From assembly GCA_047495785.1 (NCBI GenBank), contig JBLDXI010000024.1, forward strand, positions 3,782,001 to 3,846,000: 64,000 bases of DNA, written 5' to 3'. Position numbers and translations under genes: made by a program. Below the pieces are notes generated by a model that had not been told where the DNA came from, did no database searches, and was given only the letters and a program-made list of their open reading frames with translations. The stretch is from Lepidodermella squamata. Lineage: Eukaryota > Gastrotricha. Shown one piece after another: positions 1 through 12,143 of the stretch; within the stretch, counting starts at the first letter, position 1, and each line of letters begins with the position of its first letter.

Positions 1-775
1 GAGCGTTGAGTTTGAGTTGAGGCTTTGAAAGCGACGCAGGGTAGTTGGCCTTGAAGGACACGCAGCCACTGTTCGACGACTTGTTTCGGCACTAGATCGA
101 TTTTATTGAGCACCAAGATCAAACGTTTTCCAGCTGACAAAATCTGAGAAAAGGATAAGTCCACCCTAAAGAATGAAATATATTTGATGATAATTAAATT
201 ACCCTCTGTTCAACATCTTTGCATCGGGTGCCAACAGGATCGCGAGCGTCTATAACCTCCAGAAGCACATCAGACTTTTCAATAACTCTCTTCAAGTCAT
301 GATAATAAGCTGCAGTGGATCGCTCTTTGACAACCACTGCTTTTTCTGAACCGTTTTCTCCCTGCATTTTCGCCTTTTTCGCCTCGAATTCGCGATTGCG
401 GTTTTCGGCGTTTTTAGCAAGGGCAGCTAACGGGTTATCATTCACTGCAGCGGCGGAAGCGGCGCGCTTTCGTTTCGCAGCCAATTCCTTCTCTTTAAGC
501 CGATCTTCTTCAGCCTAAAATTAAGTGAAAAATTAATAGTCGAATTTTCAAAGTTATTCTCTGCAAACCTTGGCTTTCGCTGCAAGTGCTTCTGCAACAA
601 CTTTATCACGGTAAGGTAGCATGCGGGGAATTCCTGGATCCTTAGCACCCTTATTTTTCGAGGGTCCACGTTTTTTCGCTAATTTTTTCAATTTTCGGTG
701 ATGCTCTCGGACTTTTCGCTCGACCTTGTACCGCTGACCCGCCTTGACGCGCTTACTGCGCTTTTCTAAATTCAA
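1..775 (-). CDS. GNL3L: Nucleostemin / GNL3-type nucleolar GTPase, 5' part
   Basis: The start is ATG at 775. Exons on the minus strand are 775-569, 514-203 and 143 to the window edge; all junctions keep frame. The first 69 residues are very basic ([34 protein letters not shown]), as in the nucleolar-targeting region of nucleostemin/GNL3L. A coiled basic stretch follows, then the start of a circularly permuted GTPase domain: [15 protein letters not shown], then [10 protein letters not shown], whose NKID is the G4 motif coming before G1 as in the YlqF/YawG family. Family role: nucleolar GTPase needed for pre-60S ribosome maturation. The rest of the domain lies beyond the window. GNL3 and GNL3L cannot be separated from this fragment. 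A strong acceptor (tttttcag) lies about 32 nt upstream of the ATG; see the operon finding. Confidence 0.88.
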
Positions 776-807
776 AACATTCCTCTCAATCTGGATGAAA
801 TTATCAG

Positions 808-857
808 CTGAAAAACCTACTCATAAACTTCTTGACCATTTCCGAATCAACTTTATT
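808..857 (-). promoter_or_regulatory. Intercistronic AATAAA and putative trans-splice acceptor (GCDH to GNL3)
   Basis: On the minus strand AATAAA lies at 857-852, and a good acceptor tttttcag ends at 808. The GNL3-type start codon is at 775. The two signals are about 40 nt apart. Seen directly: the motifs. Inferred: polyadenylation of the upstream GCDH message coupled to trans-splicing of the downstream one. A cis-spliced 5' UTR intron is the alternative. Confidence 0.45.
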
Positions 858-1014
858 TAGATAAAAACTCTAATAAAGGCAAAAATACACCATTACCAAT
901 ATTGCGTCGCTTAGTAAAATTAGTTTCTGATCTTTTGTTAGTGAACCGGAACAAAATAATATTTTTAATATAATTTTTCAGTGTGTTTGTATCAATTTCA
1001 GTACCATATGTCGC

Positions 1015-2346
1015 TTATTTCTTGCTCGTAACAGTGGTGAAAGCCTGCAGTCCAGTAATCGCACGTCCGAGAATCAAAGCGTGAACATCAGCCGTGCCTT
1101 CGTAAGTATTAACAGTTTCCAAATTCACCATATGCCTAATAATGTGGTACTCGTCCGAAATTCCGTTTCCGCCCAAAATGTCGCGGCAATGGCGAGCGAT
1201 GTCAAGTGATTTTTGACATGAGTTGCGTTTGATGAGAGAAACCATTTCCGGGACAAGAAGGCCTTGTTCCTTCAACCGACCGACCTGATGGCAAGCTTGT
1301 AGACCAATGCTAATTTCGGTCGCCATATCGGCGAACTTCTTTTGGATCAACTGCATCTGAGCGAGGGGCTGGTTAAACTGAATGCGGTCCAATGTATACT
1401 GCCTTGCAGCGTGGAAGCAAAACTCGGCAGCTCCGAGAGCTCCCCAAGCAATACCATAGCGAGCTTGATTTAAACATGAGAAGGGTCCGTTCAGACCTTT
1501 GGCGGTGGGAAGAAGCGAGCTTTCCTCATCAACAACCACGTTATCCATCACGATCTGACCAGTAATGGACGCCCTCAGAGACATTTTACCATGAATGGTT
1601 GGAGTTTCGAAGCCTTTCATACCGCGCTCGAGAATAAAGCCTCGAATAGGTTTGCCGGGTTCAGAAACACTCTTAGCCCAAACGACTGCGATATCGGCAA
1701 TAGGTGAGTTTGTGATCCAAGTTTTCGATCCGCTTATTTTGTAACGACGTTTACCGCTCGATTCATCCAGAACAGCGACTGTTTCCATGCCACTTGGGTT
1801 TGAACCATGGTTGGGTTCAGTAAGACCAAAACAGCCAATCAGCTCACCACGAGCAAGGCCGGGGATGTATTTGTTCTTCTGAGCATCTGTCCCGAAGGTG
1901 AAAATTGGGTACATCACGAGGGAAGACTGGACGGACATCGCGCTACGATAACCACTATCAACGCGCTCGATTTCCCGTGCCATCAACCCGTACGCGACAG
2001 GAGAGACGCCGGCGCAACCGTAGCCAGTTAGAGATGCACCAAGCGCGCCAACTTCCCCTAGTTCTTTCATAATTGCTTTGTCGAAATGCTCATTGCGGTT
2101 AGCTTCCACAATGCGAGGCATCAACTTCGATTGACAAAATCCTCGGAACTGATCTCGGGCAAGCTTTTCCTCCTCAGTCAGAACAGTTTCGAGATTCAAT
2201 GGGTCCAAATAGCTAAAGGAGAGGCCAGATTTTGATGACAGGGCTCGGCTCATTTTGCCGGCCAACGATAGCTTGCTGCTGAAGCTTCCGAGAGCCTTCA
2301 TCGACATCATCGCGGAAACTGCTTTGATATGAAACCTAAGAAACAT
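1015..2346 (-). CDS. GCDH: Glutaryl-CoA dehydrogenase, mitochondrial
   Basis: A single uninterrupted frame of about 443 residues, close to the 438 of human GCDH. It converts glutaryl-CoA to crotonyl-CoA in lysine, hydroxylysine and tryptophan breakdown in the mitochondrial matrix, using FAD. Family landmarks: an N-terminal Ser/Lys-rich presequence, the acyl-CoA dehydrogenase segments [17 protein letters not shown] and [33 protein letters not shown], the FAD segment [17 protein letters not shown], and [19 protein letters not shown], whose Glu in YEGT is the catalytic base. The first ATG is at 2346. However, a tttcttag acceptor ends at 2336, just inside it, so the mature message probably begins at 2335 and translation at ATG 2310 or 2307. 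No introns are seen in the coding part, unlike most neighbours. Confidence 0.93.
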   Translation of the reverse strand: MFLRFHIKAVSAMMSMKALGSFSSKLSLAGKMSRALSSKSGLSFSYLDPLNLETVLTEEEKLARDQFRGFCQSKLMPRIVEANRNEHFDKAIMKELGEVGALGASLTGYGCAGVSPVAYGLMAREIERVDSGYRSAMSVQSSLVMYPIFTFGTDAQKNKYIPGLARGELIGCFGLTEPNHGSNPSGMETVAVLDESSGKRRYKISGSKTWITNSPIADIAVVWAKSVSEPGKPIRGFILERGMKGFETPTIHGKMSLRASITGQIVMDNVVVDEESSLLPTAKGLNGPFSCLNQARYGIAWGALGAAEFCFHAARQYTLDRIQFNQPLAQMQLIQKKFADMATEISIGLQACHQVGRLKEQGLLVPEMVSLIKRNSCQKSLDIARHCRDILGGNGISDEYHIIRHMVNLETVNTYEGTADVHALILGRAITGLQAFTTVTSKK

Positions 2347-2349
2347 CAA

Positions 2350-3576
2350 TTTATATGGAAAACCTGAATTCTAGGATCTGCGAGTTAAGAATCTAGAGCT
2401 GAGCTCGACATCACGGCGAGAAAACACAGAACGCAAGTAGCATAAACACTGAGCTAACAACGTCAATATAAAAATGTTCAGTCGATGAGAAATAATCAGC
2501 ACTTGGGTGAACACTGGGAGGATTTACGCCAAATAGCAATCAATCATAACCACACCCTCGTGAAGCAGGCAACTTAATGTCCCGCTGCCGTCTTAAATCT
2601 AGGTCAACCAAGGTTCAGCAGCGAAGGCAGAAAAGGAAAGAGAACACGCGGTTCATCATTAATCACTAATCACGTGATAAAATTAAAATAATCAATTACA
2701 TATTATCACACAATAAAAAATAAATATTATCGATCTTATTAATTATGCGTGAACTATTAAATTTGCCGGGAAATTTTTTCAATAACGTGGGTTTTAGCGG
2801 TCGCGTGAAAAGCTGAAAAGAGTCCAGAGTCCAAGCGCCCCGAAATAAAGGATCCTGTTTTTTTCATGAACTACGCGAGTAACGTCGATTATTTTGTCTC
2901 TTTAACATGTCGCTTGTCTCGATGTCTTCTTTTTTCTCTTAATGTTGACCGCATCTGGGTCACACGCCACTGATAAAATCCAGTCAATACACAGTAACAA
3001 CTGCTCTTGACTCTTGAGTTTCAAGCATTCGCGACCCTGCCGGCAACTGCCAGGAGAATTTATTGATTTTTTCGTGCCGGACAGGTCCTCGCACCCCCTA
3101 TTAATTCAGCCTACCTATCACTTTCCCGTGCATATCAGACCCAGGTTCAGATTGATTTCAGTTTGCTGATGTTGCGCTTATTAATTGCTCGATGCCAGAT
3201 ACCTATTGTAATCAACTATTGTAATTAGTGTAGGCTAATTCAGCTTGCTATGTTCTCCGATTTGGATTTTTGCGGCTCTTGGGTGAATAGTTACAAGCAT
3301 AGCAATGACCTCTTGCCATGGCGGCTAAGTCAGCGCTACTCCATATCGCCGTTCGCCATTTCTGAATTGCGAATTCCACGATGAAGGTTTTTGTTTTGAA
3401 TGCCTAATCACATACCTGTGAAGCTATTTTTGCCTTCACTGATCACTGATTATTATTTCCCAACTCTCAACTCGTCAACCCGGTTGTATCGTGTATGCTT
3501 GTTTTCTAGTCTTATTTATTATAATTGTATTTAGCCATCCAATAATCATCAGCGAGCTGTTAGCTAAGTTAGCGCA
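2350..3576. other. Intergenic region, divergent promoters of GCDH and kinectin-like gene
   Basis: About 1.2 kb between two divergently transcribed genes. It is AT-rich with no convincing open frame. It presumably holds both promoters. I see no repeat, RNA gene or clear TATA box that I would defend. Confidence 0.5.
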
Positions 3577-6500
3577 ATGGAAATAATTATTGGTCTGATT
3601 GCCGTGGCAGTATCTTGCCTTGTCGTATTTTTCGTTACCAAAGTGGCTCGCCAGCCTGAAGAAGAAGAATCTCAGAATACTGGCGATCAACAAGAAGACT
3701 CCCACAAAAAAGGCAGCAAGAAAGGAAAGAAAGCTCACTCCGGAACTAAAGGCCAGACTAGTCATGGAAACCACAAACAAATCAGCAGTGGTGCCGAATT
3801 CGCAGAAGCTGCGGTGAAGCTTGTCAATGGCGAATCGAAAAAGCAATCTGAGAAGACGCAGACTAAGGAAACGCCCGTAGCTGAAAAACCTGTTGTTCAA
3901 CCACAAGTCCAGCGCGAAGCGCCAGTGCGCCAAGAAACTGCTGCTCCGCTGACTGCCGCCTCTGAGAATTCTAGCGAGCTTCGTCGCCGCAAAGGCTCAG
4001 TCGGTAAGAAGCAAGTCGTCATTGTTACTGAAAATGACGAAAATCAGGAAAACACCGAAGATGACGTTAACATCGCTGACTTGATCAACCGCGCTATGAA
4101 TGCCGAGAAGAAACATGCCGCTGCTGAGAAAGTTGTCCAAGAGTTGAACGCCCGCCTGCGAGAGTCTGAAAACAAGCTCACAGACACTGAGCGCCGTCTA
4201 GTCAAGGTTAAGGAAGATGAGGTTGCTCGTGCGGTAGCCAGCCAAGCTAAAACGCTCAGCGACAAACACTCAGCCGAACTTCGTCGCGTTGAAGCTCAGA
4301 TCAACGATCTGAAGAAGAAGTGCGAAGAAATGGCACAGGACAAGCTTGTTCTTCAAGGTGAAGTTGCGGAAAACGCTCGTCGCAAGATCGCGATGGAAAA
4401 GGAAATGCATGGTAGAGAAGGTCTTTCTGATTCCTTTAATTTTTGTAATTTGTATTTCCTCAGCTTTGAAAGCCGCTGCCGGCCATGGAGCTGCCCCTGC
4501 TAATAACGATCTATTCGAAGGTTTAGTCCGCGAACTGCGCCAGAGCCTGCCGGATTACAATCCTCAGATCAACAACCTTGCCGACTGTTTGCGTACCTTT
4601 GCTCAAAACGCTCGCAAACGCACCGACCCTGAACACGAAAAGGCCTTGGCTCATCTCAAGAAATCGCTCACCGAAGCCGAGGCTGAACTGAATAAGTTTA
4701 AGCACGAATCAGACGATCACAAGCGTCATGCGAAAAAGTTGGACCAGGAACTCAGCCAGGAGCGGAAAAAGTTCCAGGAGCTTCAAAACCGTCTGTCGAA
4801 GTTCGAAACCGAAGGCTCAGCTGCCCAGGCTCAACTTGTCGAGGCTGTTCACATTAAAAACGAGCTTCAGACCAAATACGCCCATCTTGAGGCTGAATAC
4901 AAACAGAAGGGCGCTGAAATCGACCGTTTGTCTCATGAGAAGACCCAATTAGAACGTCAATTAGCCGAAGCTAGTCAAAACAATCGCGATAAGAACGCTG
5001 ATTTTGGTTCGAAGGTCGATCATTTGGAGTCGGAGAAGCGTGAACTTGAAGCTGTTATTCAGAAATTGTCGAGCGAACTTGAGTTGCTGCGACAAAATTC
5101 CGGAGAGAAGCAGCAGGAAGTTGCGGCTATGTTTGACAAAGTTGCATCTGAAAAGCTCGAAATCCAAGGCCAGCTTGAAAAAGTCGGCGTTGAGCTGTCC
5201 GAAAAGGTTCGCGAGATCGAGAACTTGCGTCATGCTGCCGCCGAAAAGCAAGATTTAGAGGCTAAGTTGAACAAAATTTCTTCTGAAATGGAGCACCTCA
5301 ACTCGGAGTTGAATCATAAAAACGATCTGGTAGAACGTTTGAACTCGGAAATTTCAGAGAAATCACGAGAGGTCAATCAACTTCGTCACAACTCTGGCAA
5401 CTCTGAGGCTCAATTGAACCACCTTAACTCAGAGCTGAGCGGTAAAAACGGCGAAATTGAACACCTTCGTAAATCTTTGAACGATTTCGAGGTCCGTTTC
5501 AACCAAATCTCTGGTGAAAAATCGGAAATTGAAAAGCGCTGCCACCAGTTGGACGAAGAGACGAATCAATTGCGCCACACCCTGGCCGAGAAGCAGGAAA
5601 TTGAGCGTAAATTCCATGAAATGACCCGTGAAATTTCGGAGCGCTTGCATGAAATCGAAGACCTGCGGCGTCAGTTGCAGGAAAAACTCGACGTTGAGTC
5701 TCGATTCAACCAAGAGCGCGAAAATTTCGAACGCTCCATGGAAGATTTGCGTAAATCTGCTGATAGCCTACGCGAAGAGTTGGAACGAGAGCGTAATCAT
5801 GCCTCGAATCTCCATTCGTCGAATCAAGATTTATCCCAGCGACTCCAGCATTTGGAGAACCAAATTGGCGAATCTGAACAGATTAAGGCTCAAGTCGGTG
5901 AATTACGGCGATCTGTCGATGACTTGTCGAATGAATTGGCCGGAGAAAAATCACGCGGTCAACAATCGACCGAGGCCCGTGATTTGTTGGAGCGAACCGC
6001 GGCAACGTTGGAATCGCAACTTCGCGAAGTTGAGTCAAATTTGAACGAGACCAAGTCGATGTATTCGAATGAAGTCAACCAGTTGCGGTCACGGCTCGAG
6101 GCCCTTACCAATGAGCTGAATGAAGAGCGGCAATTGGTTGCGAAACTGCGGTCTGAGAACACACAGCCCGAATCGACTGAAAACTGCGCCAGCTCCAAAA
6201 TGTCTAAGGTAAGTTGTAAATTTTGGTCGATAGTAATATGCTGCTTAGCCATTTTTTTCATATTTTAAGCGATATGAGGCAATTTACCTTGCTTGATTTG
6301 CGCTCAATTGAATTTTATCCTGGAGCTTGATTCTAAAGAATTTTGATTTCACGCCGTGAAAGTTAGGGAATTTTGTATTTTCAGGCTCGTAATTCCAATG
6401 CTCTGAGGAAAAATGTTCGATTTAAAAAATATTGTTCACTTTTTCCCGATTTCAAATTTTTCGACCGAGATTGTACTCATTTTTCGGATATTTTAGCGGA

Positions 6501-7061
6501 AATGCAAATTCCTCATTAGTATGTCCAGTAAACATTATGCGCCATATTAGGTCAAAATTATCCTTGTTACCAGCGGTTCTGAAAATGCGTTGAAATATAA
6601 CACAATGAGTCATGTAAGCATTCGCGCTGTGATGAAAAGGTTTTGGTAAATTATGCAGTCGAGTTTACCTAGTTTATGTTCGTAATTTACGATGATGCAT
6701 TTCCTTATTTTTATCATCTACAATTTGCTTGAATTTTTTTATTTCAATTCGAATCTAGCTGGAAAATGGAAGCGCTCATCCCTTCTCCGAAAATGGTAAT
6801 GGCCTCGAAAACGGTGACGAGCTGTCTTATCTCCGTGAAGAGCTGACAAAGGCGAAACTGGCGAACTCTCACGCCGAGGAAGCTCTTCTGGCTTTGCAGG
6901 AAGAACTAAATGTTGCTATGAGCAAAGTCTTGAAAATGGAATCCGACCACGGCGAGCTCAGCTCGTTGATTCGAACGGGCGAGGAAGCGCTAAAAGCGGA
7001 GCAAGCTCGCGTTATGGAGCTCGAAAAACAGGTTGCTAGCATTAGCACACCGGTCCACTAG
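3577..7061 (+). CDS. KTN1: Kinectin / RRBP1-like ER coiled-coil protein
   Basis: Exons 3577-4411, 4464-6208 and 6759-7061 join in frame to about 960 residues. Residues 3-23 (IIIGLIAVAVSCLVVFFVTK) are a signal-anchor helix with no cleavage site. A Lys/Glu/Ser-rich cytosolic spacer follows, then one long heptad coiled coil with repeated units such as LNSELNHKNDLVERLNSEIS. Near the end, the segment NEVNQLRSRLEALTNELNEE followed by RQLVAKLRSE closely resembles the kinectin C-terminal coil (VRELKAQLNEQKETLSKLRTE). Kinectin and RRBP1 are ER membrane proteins that bind kinesin or ribosomes and shape ER sheets. The family assignment rests on this architecture plus the coil resemblance; coiled coils can mislead. 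Exon 2 also reads on past its donor, so an alternative short form is possible. Confidence 0.72.
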
Positions 7062-7885
7062 TTTTTTCTCTGTCGGAAAGTAATATTGACTATCAATTTC
7101 TCATAAAATATCATTATTACTATTTAACCTCAATTCATTCCATCGCCATAATTATATTGATAATTCAATAATTTTTTCTCTTTGAAGAAGAGGCGAGGCA
7201 AAAGAAGATCCCTTCTGCGTTTCTGCTGTGCATCATCGCGTAATTCATAATATGTAAGTAAAAGTATATGGGAAAGGTGCTTCCTTAATATCATAAAAAA
7301 AAACTTCTCGCGTGTTTTTTTTCGTCTGCTCAAAATCGCCCCTGTGGAACGATGTCGGGTTATTTTTTTCTCCAGTCATTATAATCTCTTGCGAGTATAT
7401 TTCGATAGTAATTCAGTCAAGTTATCTTGAGTTGAAAAAATTAATGTAAAAATCATCAACAACTCCTATGCTTTCACGATTTTTTCGAGCCGCGTGTTTC
7501 TCGACCCGGTGAAATACATCTTCTGCTGCTGCTGCCGAGAGGGAAGGATCTTTCGCCTTGAGCATTTTCGTCCTTCTTTCGCTTTCGTTGCAGAGAAAAC
7601 CGGCCTTATATTGCATGTCTTGACGGATATTGGTTCTTGCTTGCGTGATATTCCTGGTACAACCAATTATATCAAATATTATTATTATTATTATTGCAAT
7701 TAATATTGTCATGAAATAACGAAATTGGAAGCTTATTCTCAAACTTGACCATTAGCGACGCCGTATTATATATTATTATTATAGAGTACGCAGGTTTTTC
7801 CTGAAAGAAGAAAATAAATTCGGTTGAGCGAGAAAATAACGATGCTAATTTTTCTGAATATTTTAGTGTTTTATTTTGCCGTGCT
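7062..7885. other. Intergenic, kinectin 3' flank to first retinol saturase
   Basis: AT-rich spacer of about 0.8 kb with a short ATT/TTA microsatellite at about 7678-7696. No gene is supported. An acceptor-like aatattttag lies about 20 nt upstream of the next start codon. Confidence 0.5.
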
Positions 7886-10800
7886 ATGTTCCTGATCGAT
7901 TTGTTCTTGCCGTACCCGCTGCTGCAATTAGGTGGTTTTGCAACGCTGTTTGTCCTGCTGAAATATTTCTGGAAGCCACGACGCAGTCACTTTCGAAAGG
8001 CCTTTGTTGACGATGCCAGGCGACCGCGCGAGCCGATTGTTCATGACCAGAAAGTTCGAGCGCAACGACTGAAGCAAAGTAAATATTGATGAAAATAATA
8101 TAATTTGAAAATCTCAAAGATTAATTAAAAATAATTTGAGCAATGATTGAGGCACGAGAAAAAATAGAAAATATTGAAAGAGTAGACGGAGGGAAAGATT
8201 TTACCTAGAATATTTGAATTCCACTTATTTTCGCGGATAAATCAGCCGCAGCTATTCCCTCTCAGCGGCTGCCGGGAGCATTTGAAGGCGTAGGTTCCTG
8301 CTTACCTATTGATTGAGGTCTTTTTGGTTGCGGTGATCCTATCTGCCAGTAAGAAAACCGCTGGTTTCAAATACTAGTTTTTTCGCGCTTCAAATAGAAT
8401 TTACTTCAAATAATTCGCCTCGAACAGGCCAGGCCAGAAATACATATCTAAATTCTGACACAGTTCGACTAGCTTTAAGAGATCTCATAGCAAGATTTGC
8501 TTGCTTATTACTGCTGTAAACACGCTTGCGAGTTGATTCTCCGAGTGCTGTTTAAAATAGGTATGTGTAAAACTCACCATGGCTTCGAAGACTACTTCCT
8601 TCGCCGTCCATAATTTGACCCTTCCTAATCGCCAAAAGTTCAGATCCACCAAAAGCCAGTTCCAATCAAGCTTAATGCCCGCATAACGACATCGGGGAAT
8701 TCCTCGTCATCGTCGGATCTGACTCCGGTTTTGCCAATGCCCAGAAGTCCCTTGCCAGGTGTGACAGATTCAGGGTACGTGTGGTTTTCGGGCGGGGCAG
8801 CGACACTGTATGATTGAGCTAGTCACCGATGTGGACGCGTGCTAAATCGGGAATGCCAAGCACTAGATGAGATAACGACGCACGGTAGCAAGAACATGAG
8901 CAACGTGTTCCTCGGCAAATCTGCTGATCGCAGTGTTGCGAATCTCAGGGCGATATCGCAAGGCCAGAAAGTGGGGCTTGAATGCGCTGGCGTTAATGCT
9001 CAAAGCCTTTCGATTTGCCGAGTGAGCACCACGCAAGGTGAAACTGCCAACACCCAATTGATCACCCAGAGTTTAGTGTAGTAATATTGCGATATGGATG
9101 CAGATATAAATAAGATAATTTCCTTTTCGGAAAGGGGATAGCTGTCTGTGAAAGCATTTTTTGTCGAATTCGATGCTATCGTGGGAAGATGAGTGGTGGT
9201 TAATCAGAAGCTGAATCGTACTTTAAGTATAATTCCTTCGCGGAATTTCATTATGTTATCAGTAAAAAGTATTGAATCATGCAAAGAAGCGTGATTAAGA
9301 TCCATCCAGTGTGCCCTAGGCACAATCTAAGTGCCCCTTTCACAAATGGGATAGCCCTATGAATATCAAAGTAATAATAAGGCATTAAGATCGCTAGAAA
9401 TTGCGTGGAAATCGTCAAAAACCTCAAATCGAGCTTACCACTAGAACGGACCAGAGTGAAATAGGTAGTGATTAAGCGTTGCTTCTCAGGCTTCTTCGTT
9501 CGAGCCATCAATTGGTGAAAATTGTCGATATTATTAGTTCTATGTAGAAAATATACCCACAGATGCCATACCATCAAATTGTTAGGCTATTAAATGATTT
9601 CTTGTGCTCTCGGTGATACCTTCTAATTTCTAATTTTTCTTGTAGGATTCTCCGCTTCAGCTGTGCCTAGTGATTTGGATGCGATTGTAGTTGGCTCAGG
9701 AGCCGGTGGTCTCGTCACCGCCGCCATTCTCGCCAAATCCGGCCGCAAAGTGCTGGTCCTCGAGCAGCACGACCAGGCCGGCGGGTGTCTACACACCTTC
9801 GTCGAACAGGGTTACGAATGGGACGTTGGCATCCACTACATCGGCCAAATGGGCCCGACTCATTTCGATCGTTTCGTCCTCGATCAAATCACCGAAGGCC
9901 AATTGGACTGGGCTGAAATGGACGAAGATTTCGATAACGTAAATTTTATTTCATTTCATCGTGATAAACAATTAAGGTGGATTCCAAAAAATCGCGAAAA
10001 ATTTATTTTCAATTTTACAGGTTGTCTTGGTGAATTCACCCACTGAACGCGAAATTATTCCAATGTGGAGAGACCGTACGTTCCTAATCGATGAACTCTG
10101 CAAACGTTACCCGCAGCACGATGCTGGAATTCGCGAATTTTTTGCAACAATGCGAAAAGTTTCGGGCGGTTTCTCAATTTTCGCCATCATCAAAGTGCTG
10201 CCCTACTGGCTGGCCTGGCTCGTCGTCCGCCTCAAACTATACACATTTTTCACATCCGCCATCAACGCGTTCAATCAGGTCACGCTGAAGTCTGAGTTCG
10301 ATCGTTTATTTGGCGATAATGAGGAGTTGAAAGCAGTTTTGGGCTATTGTTGGGGCGATTACGGGGTCGAGCCGGCTCGTGCTGGTATTGGCATGCTGTC
10401 GATTTTGTACGGCCATTACGCTCGCGGGGCTTACTACCCAGTCGGCGGAGCCTCCGAAATCACCTACACCTTGATTCCGACTATTGAACACGCCGGCGGT
10501 CGAGTTTTGGTCAACGCTATGGTGAAAGATGTGATTTTGGAGGGCAACAAGGCTGTGGGAGTGAGGGTTGAGACCAGCTCTGGCCTTGTCTCTATCAGAG
10601 CCCCGATTGTGGTATCAGACGCTGGAGCGACTAATACTATGAGGAAATTACTGCCGAAGGAGGTTGCGTCCCAAACCAGTCTGGGCAAAATGTTGGATTC
10701 TGGCCGGTTGCGGCCGGGTGTTGGCACTCTGTCGGTTTTTGTAGGTCTGAAGGGCTCGCAAGCTGAGCTGAATTTACCGAAGAAGAATCTCTGGGTCTAT

Positions 10801-11845
10801 TACGACAAAAATGTTGACGAAGGTTCGACTGTTTTTTTAAGATAGCGTAGATGATTAGGGTCTAGGTCGACAAATTAATTTTGCTGATACTTTGAAATTC
10901 TGAATTTTTCCGAATTTTTTGAATTTTTTGGAATTCTCAATAAATTGCATAAATTATGTATCAAATTAAAAAATTTAATTTTAGCAGAGATCTCATTTTC
11001 AACATTGACTGTTGTCCCCAGGTATCTATTTGAAAATTTTCGATAGACTTAATTGAAAAATGTTTGCATAAAATCGTAATCTTTAATTAATGAAGTTTCA
11101 ATTTTTTGTTAATTTATTAAATTAAAAAAAAATGAAAAGCAGATTTTGATATATTGAAATTTTTCCTTCAGGTATGAAGAAGTGGTGTTCTCTGGATTTG
11201 GACTCGGCCGCTGAGGGTAGCCACGACATTCCCTTCCTATTCGTCGGCTTCCCAAGCGCGAAAGACCCGACTTACAACGAGCGTTTCCCCGGCAAATCCG
11301 TGTGCACAATCATCACAGTCGCGCCTTTCGAATGGTTCCAGAAATGGGAGAACGACCCGGTGAAAAAACGCTCCGGCGACTACGAAGCCCTGAAAATGCG
11401 CCTCGCCCGCCGCTGTTGGGAATCAGTCGTCGATATGTACCCGCAACTCGGCGATAAACTCGAATATTTCGACGCTGGCTCCCCCCTGAGCTGCCAGTAC
11501 TACATCAACGCGTTTGCGGGTGAAACGTACGGCCTTGACCAGGATTTGGAGCGATTTTCAAGCGACGCGATTCTCGCGCTACGCCCGAAGGTGCAAGAAA
11601 TTGAGAATTTGTACCTAACTGGGCAGGATGTGTTGACTTGCGGCTTTGCGGCTGCGTTGTACTCCGGTTTTCTGACTGCTCACGCGATTATGCAACCGGC
11701 CGGTGAAACTTCGAATTTGTTGGGCGATGTCAAGGCGCTGTATCGCAAATTCCGCCGCGAACGCCCGGAGACAAATGGCAAAACGAATCATCACCACGAA
11801 GGCAATGGCCATGTTCAACATGCTGATAAATCACATGAAGAATGA
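7886..11845 (+). CDS. RETSAT: All-trans-retinol 13,14-reductase (retinol saturase), copy 1
   Basis: Exons 7886-8078, 9646-9938, 10021-10822 and 11172-11845 join in frame to 653 residues (human about 610). An N-terminal membrane helix ([15 protein letters not shown]) is followed by a basic linker ([20 protein letters not shown]) that matches the vertebrate enzyme. The FAD-binding Rossmann motif is [16 protein letters not shown], then [17 protein letters not shown] and [11 protein letters not shown]. Further landmarks: [29 protein letters not shown]-type segment, and the C-terminal [20 protein letters not shown]. Family role: FAD-dependent saturation of the C13-C14 double bond of retinol at the ER. 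Ends with a His-rich tail (NHHHEGNGH). It is first of three tandem copies; its closest relative is copy 2. Intron 1 is 1.57 kb. Confidence 0.92.
8500..9100. other. Unassigned open frames inside intron 1 of retinol saturase copy 1
   Basis: This intronic stretch is GC-richer than the rest of the intron and open on both strands (minus 9057-8863 reads [20 protein letters not shown] and more). No domain is recognisable. It may be a decayed mobile element or an old insertion; a functional exon cannot be shown. Confidence 0.25.
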
Positions 11846-12143
11846 GCGAAAAATCTGAATTTTTCCGAAAAAACTTGTGAATTATTTACAATTAATCTGA
11901 AAAAACACTCGTGTTGTTATTAGTGGCTCACTTCCTCTGAAACCCTCCCCAGTTTTGTTTCTGATTGAAAAAATGTACTGTGATGTTCTAATTATTATCT
12001 TCAAATATAGCAAGGCCATGTAAAATTTCGGCATGCGAAATGGCCTTGGAAAAAATTCAGCCGGAATATCACTATTTTTATGAGTAAAAAATCTGAATAG
12101 TTTTGACATTTCGCCATTTTTTTACGCAATAGAGGTTTAGAAA

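Noticed and set aside
1807-2031. Plus-strand frame inside GCDH
   Set aside because: Shadow of a conserved minus-strand enzyme gene.
2344-2349. Start of GCDH one codon further upstream at 2349
   Set aside because: That codon is TTG; the first ATG is at 2346, and an acceptor suggests that the true start is 2310 or 2307.
7678-7696. ATT microsatellite as a regulatory element
   Set aside because: Simple sequence repeat with no supporting context.
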